Shown here: positions 62,156 through 64,000 of the stretch, piece by piece
How positions within the stretch are numbered: position 1 is the first letter of the stretch
Layout: each line of letters starts with the position of its first letter
Origin: Nonomuraea maritima
GTDB taxonomy: Bacteria; Actinomycetota; Actinomycetes; Streptosporangiales; Streptosporangiaceae
Length of the DNA: 64,000 bases
NCBI RefSeq assembly: GCF_900100395.1
Contig: NZ_FNFB01000002.1
Location: forward strand, 619,074-683,073
Direction of reading: 5' to 3'
Notes under the pieces: model-generated
Seen by the model: only the letters and a program-made list of their open reading frames with translations
What the model was told of the DNA's origin: nothing
Databases searched by the model: none
Translations under genes and position numbers: made by a program

Positions 62156-62786
62156 GAACGGTTCCCTTCGCAGCACGAGGAAGCAATGGGCGAAATGTAC
62201 GGCTTTATGGTGGTTCATCACCATATCGCGCCCCATCCCCGCCCCGACCGCCCAAGCCAGACCCGGCGGCACGCACGATCACCGACACCTCCGGCAACAC
62301 AGGCGATGCAGGAGATGCAGGAGTTGCACGGCGATGTCCGGCGGCTCCGGCACACGGCTCCGGCCCGCCCCCCACTCCGACCTGCCCCCCACTCCGGGCT
62401 TCCCCCTGCCCCAGGGCCGCCCCGCTCCGGACTCCCCCAGGCCCGACCTCAACACCGACTGGGAGCCGGCCGCATCCTGGCGTCCACACTCGCTCTCAGT
62501 CGCACCCACTGCCCCCGACCTGATCGTGCACGAGGTGCGCGGGGCGCAGATGGGATCGGGTGCGCGCAGGGTGCCGGTGACCCGGCGCGGATGGGGACCG
62601 CGCGGGTGAGGCCCGGGCAGGAGGGAGCTGCGGTGGGGCGCAGGTGGATCAGGTGCCGGCGGGCATCCGGTGCAGGTGCGGGTGCGAGCCGCAGATGCGG
62701 GATCGGGATCGGGATCGGCGGGGGCGGCGCACGGCCCGCTGTGCGGGTCAGCGGTTTCTGTCGGTGGTGGCGGCTATACAGGGGGC
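62156..62786. other. gene-free low-complexity region with short repeats
   Basis: I see no convincing gene in these 631 bp. Open frames here lack motifs and show simple-repeat composition. Repeats include two copies of GATGCAGGA (62305-62322), C-rich CCCCACTCCG copies (about 62370-62395), and three GGATCG units (about 62699-62717). The region must hold the divergent promoters of the SnoaL-like and sigma factor genes. Confidence 0.6.
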
Positions 62787-63761
62787 ATGAGCGACAAGCC
62801 GACGCGGGAGGAGTTCGTCCGGCTCGCTGATCCCATGCGGCGTGAGCTGCTGGCGCACTGCTACCGGATGCTGGGTTCCGTGCACGACGCCGAGGATCTC
62901 GTGCAGGAGACCTACCTGCGCGCGTGGCGGTCCTACGACGGGTTCGAGGGGCGGTCCTCGCTGCGTACCTGGCTCTACCGCATCGCCACCACCGCGTGCC
63001 TGACCGCGCTCGACAGCCGGAGCAGGCGACCTCTGCCGGCGGGGCTCGGCGCGCCGAGCCAGGAGGGGAACGCGCCCCTCGTGCAGGACATCGAGGTGCC
63101 GTGGCTGGAGCCGATGCCCGACGCGCTGGTGGGCGCGGGCGGCGACGACCCGGCCGCGATCGTCACCGCGCGAGAGAGCATCAGGCTCGCGCTCGTCGCG
63201 GCGCTGCAACACCTGCCGCCCCGGCAGCGCGCCGTGCTGGTGCTGCGCGACGTGCTCAGGTGGAAGGCCGCCGAGGTCGCCGAGGCGGTCGGCACGTCCA
63301 CGGCCGCGGTCAACAGCATCCTGCAGCGCGCCCGGGCCCAGCTGGGCCAGGTAGCGCCGAGCCTCGACGACCCGGTCGAGCCGCTGACGCCCGAGCAGCG
63401 GGCACAGCTCGACCGCTACGTCTCCGCGTTCCAGGACTACGACGTCGACGCCCTGGTCGACCTGTTCACCGGCGACGCGGTCTGGGAGATGCCCCCGTAC
63501 ACCGGCTGGTACGAAGGCCCCAAGGCGATCGTCGAGCTCGTCAGGACCAACTGTCCCGCCGAACGGGCGGGCGATCTCAGGCTCTTACCCGTCGCCGCCA
63601 ACGGGCAGCCCGCCTTCGCGGTGTACTTCCGCGACGAGCCGTTCGCCCTCATGGTGCTGACCTTCTCCGGCGCCCTGATCAGCCATGTGGCGATGTTCTT
63701 CGACCTTCGGCTGTTCGAGGCGTTCGGGCTGCCCGCCACGTACGAGGCTTCCGCAATAAAG

Positions 63762-63764
<3 letters not shown>
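62787..63764 (+). CDS. ECF sigma factor with C-terminal SnoaL domain (SigG/TIGR02960-like)
   Basis: This is a 325-residue sigma-70 factor. Region 2 reads LLAHCYRMLGSVHDAEDLVQ and ETYLRAWRSYDGFEGRSSLR, then the linker RRPLPAGLGAPSQ and the family-typical VPWLEPMPD. Region 4 is LPPRQRAVLVLRDVLRWKAA. A C-terminal SnoaL-like domain (about 205-320: FTGDAVWEMPPYTGWYEGPK) replaces a separate anti-sigma factor in such proteins and modulates activity. The length and linker match the TIGR02960 group (M. tuberculosis SigG-like). The ATG at 62787 has GGGGG upstream. Its stop codon forms part of a KstR-like site. Confidence 0.9.

Positions 63765-64000
<236 letters not shown>

Noticed and set aside
62109..62609. 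Possible small proteins between SnoaL and sigma factor genes
   Set aside because: Frames are Pro/Arg-rich, full of simple repeats, lack ribosome-binding sites and show no recognisable motif.

Overview
The window is high-GC actinobacterial chromosome. The signs are coding on both strands with strong G/C third positions, tandem eukaryote-like Ser/Thr kinases, a SARP/BTAD-NB-ARC-TPR regulator, the GlgE alpha-glucan pathway, and a mycobacterial-type steroid side-chain operon with a KstR-like repressor. A Streptosporangiales genome (Nonomuraea-like) fits best, but this is inferred from gene content. I saw no insertion sequence, prophage, tRNA, rRNA or CRISPR, and most of it reads as ordinary chromosome.

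Layout, left to right. (1) 1-5.5 kb: the tip of a SigE-type sigma factor gene, mnmA, an uncharacterised gene, a cysteine desulfurase, and a TetR regulator with a perfect dyad operator next to an MFS exporter. (2) 5.5-13.7 kb: etfBA, three tandem membrane Ser/Thr kinases and a YbaK-type editing domain. (3) 13.8-17.8 kb: a translationally coupled four-gene operon of a coiled-coil protein, a QueC-like PP-loop enzyme, an M55 D-aminopeptidase and an FAD amine oxidase. I find no described system with this composition. (4) 17.9-27.9 kb: separate enzymes (enoyl-CoA hydratase, HhH protein, M1 peptidase, rhodanese-CBS, CehA-type hydrolase, two-domain oxidoreductase, secreted amidase) and an RpiR regulator. 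(5) 28-42.3 kb: alpha-glucan/trehalose metabolism (glgP divergent from glgE-treS-mak, then glgB), interrupted by an imine-reductase-like gene and a large SARP-family regulator whose own start codon lies inside three 11-bp direct repeats. (6) 42.4-49.4 kb: three tandem secreted subtilases, each ending in a strong intrinsic terminator, then SppA. (7) 49.4-53.3 kb: an OpuC-type osmolyte ABC operon with a flavin reductase. (8) 53.6-55.2 kb: an ECF-sigma-like protein fused to a disordered region and a C-terminal membrane anchor. (9) 55.2-64 kb: a five-gene operon in the same order as the M. tuberculosis igr genes fadE28-fadE29-chsH2-chsH1-ltp2, a divergent KstR-like repressor, a quinone oxidoreductase, a SnoaL protein, a SigG-like ECF sigma factor and the start of a FadA5-like thiolase. 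Three KstR-like operators tie these together.

How the genes work together. GlgE, TreS, maltokinase, GlgB and GlgP form a complete cycle between trehalose, maltose-1-phosphate and branched glucan. EtfAB could accept electrons from the acyl-CoA dehydrogenases at the right end. The right end appears to be part of a cholesterol/sterol catabolic regulon that continues beyond the window.
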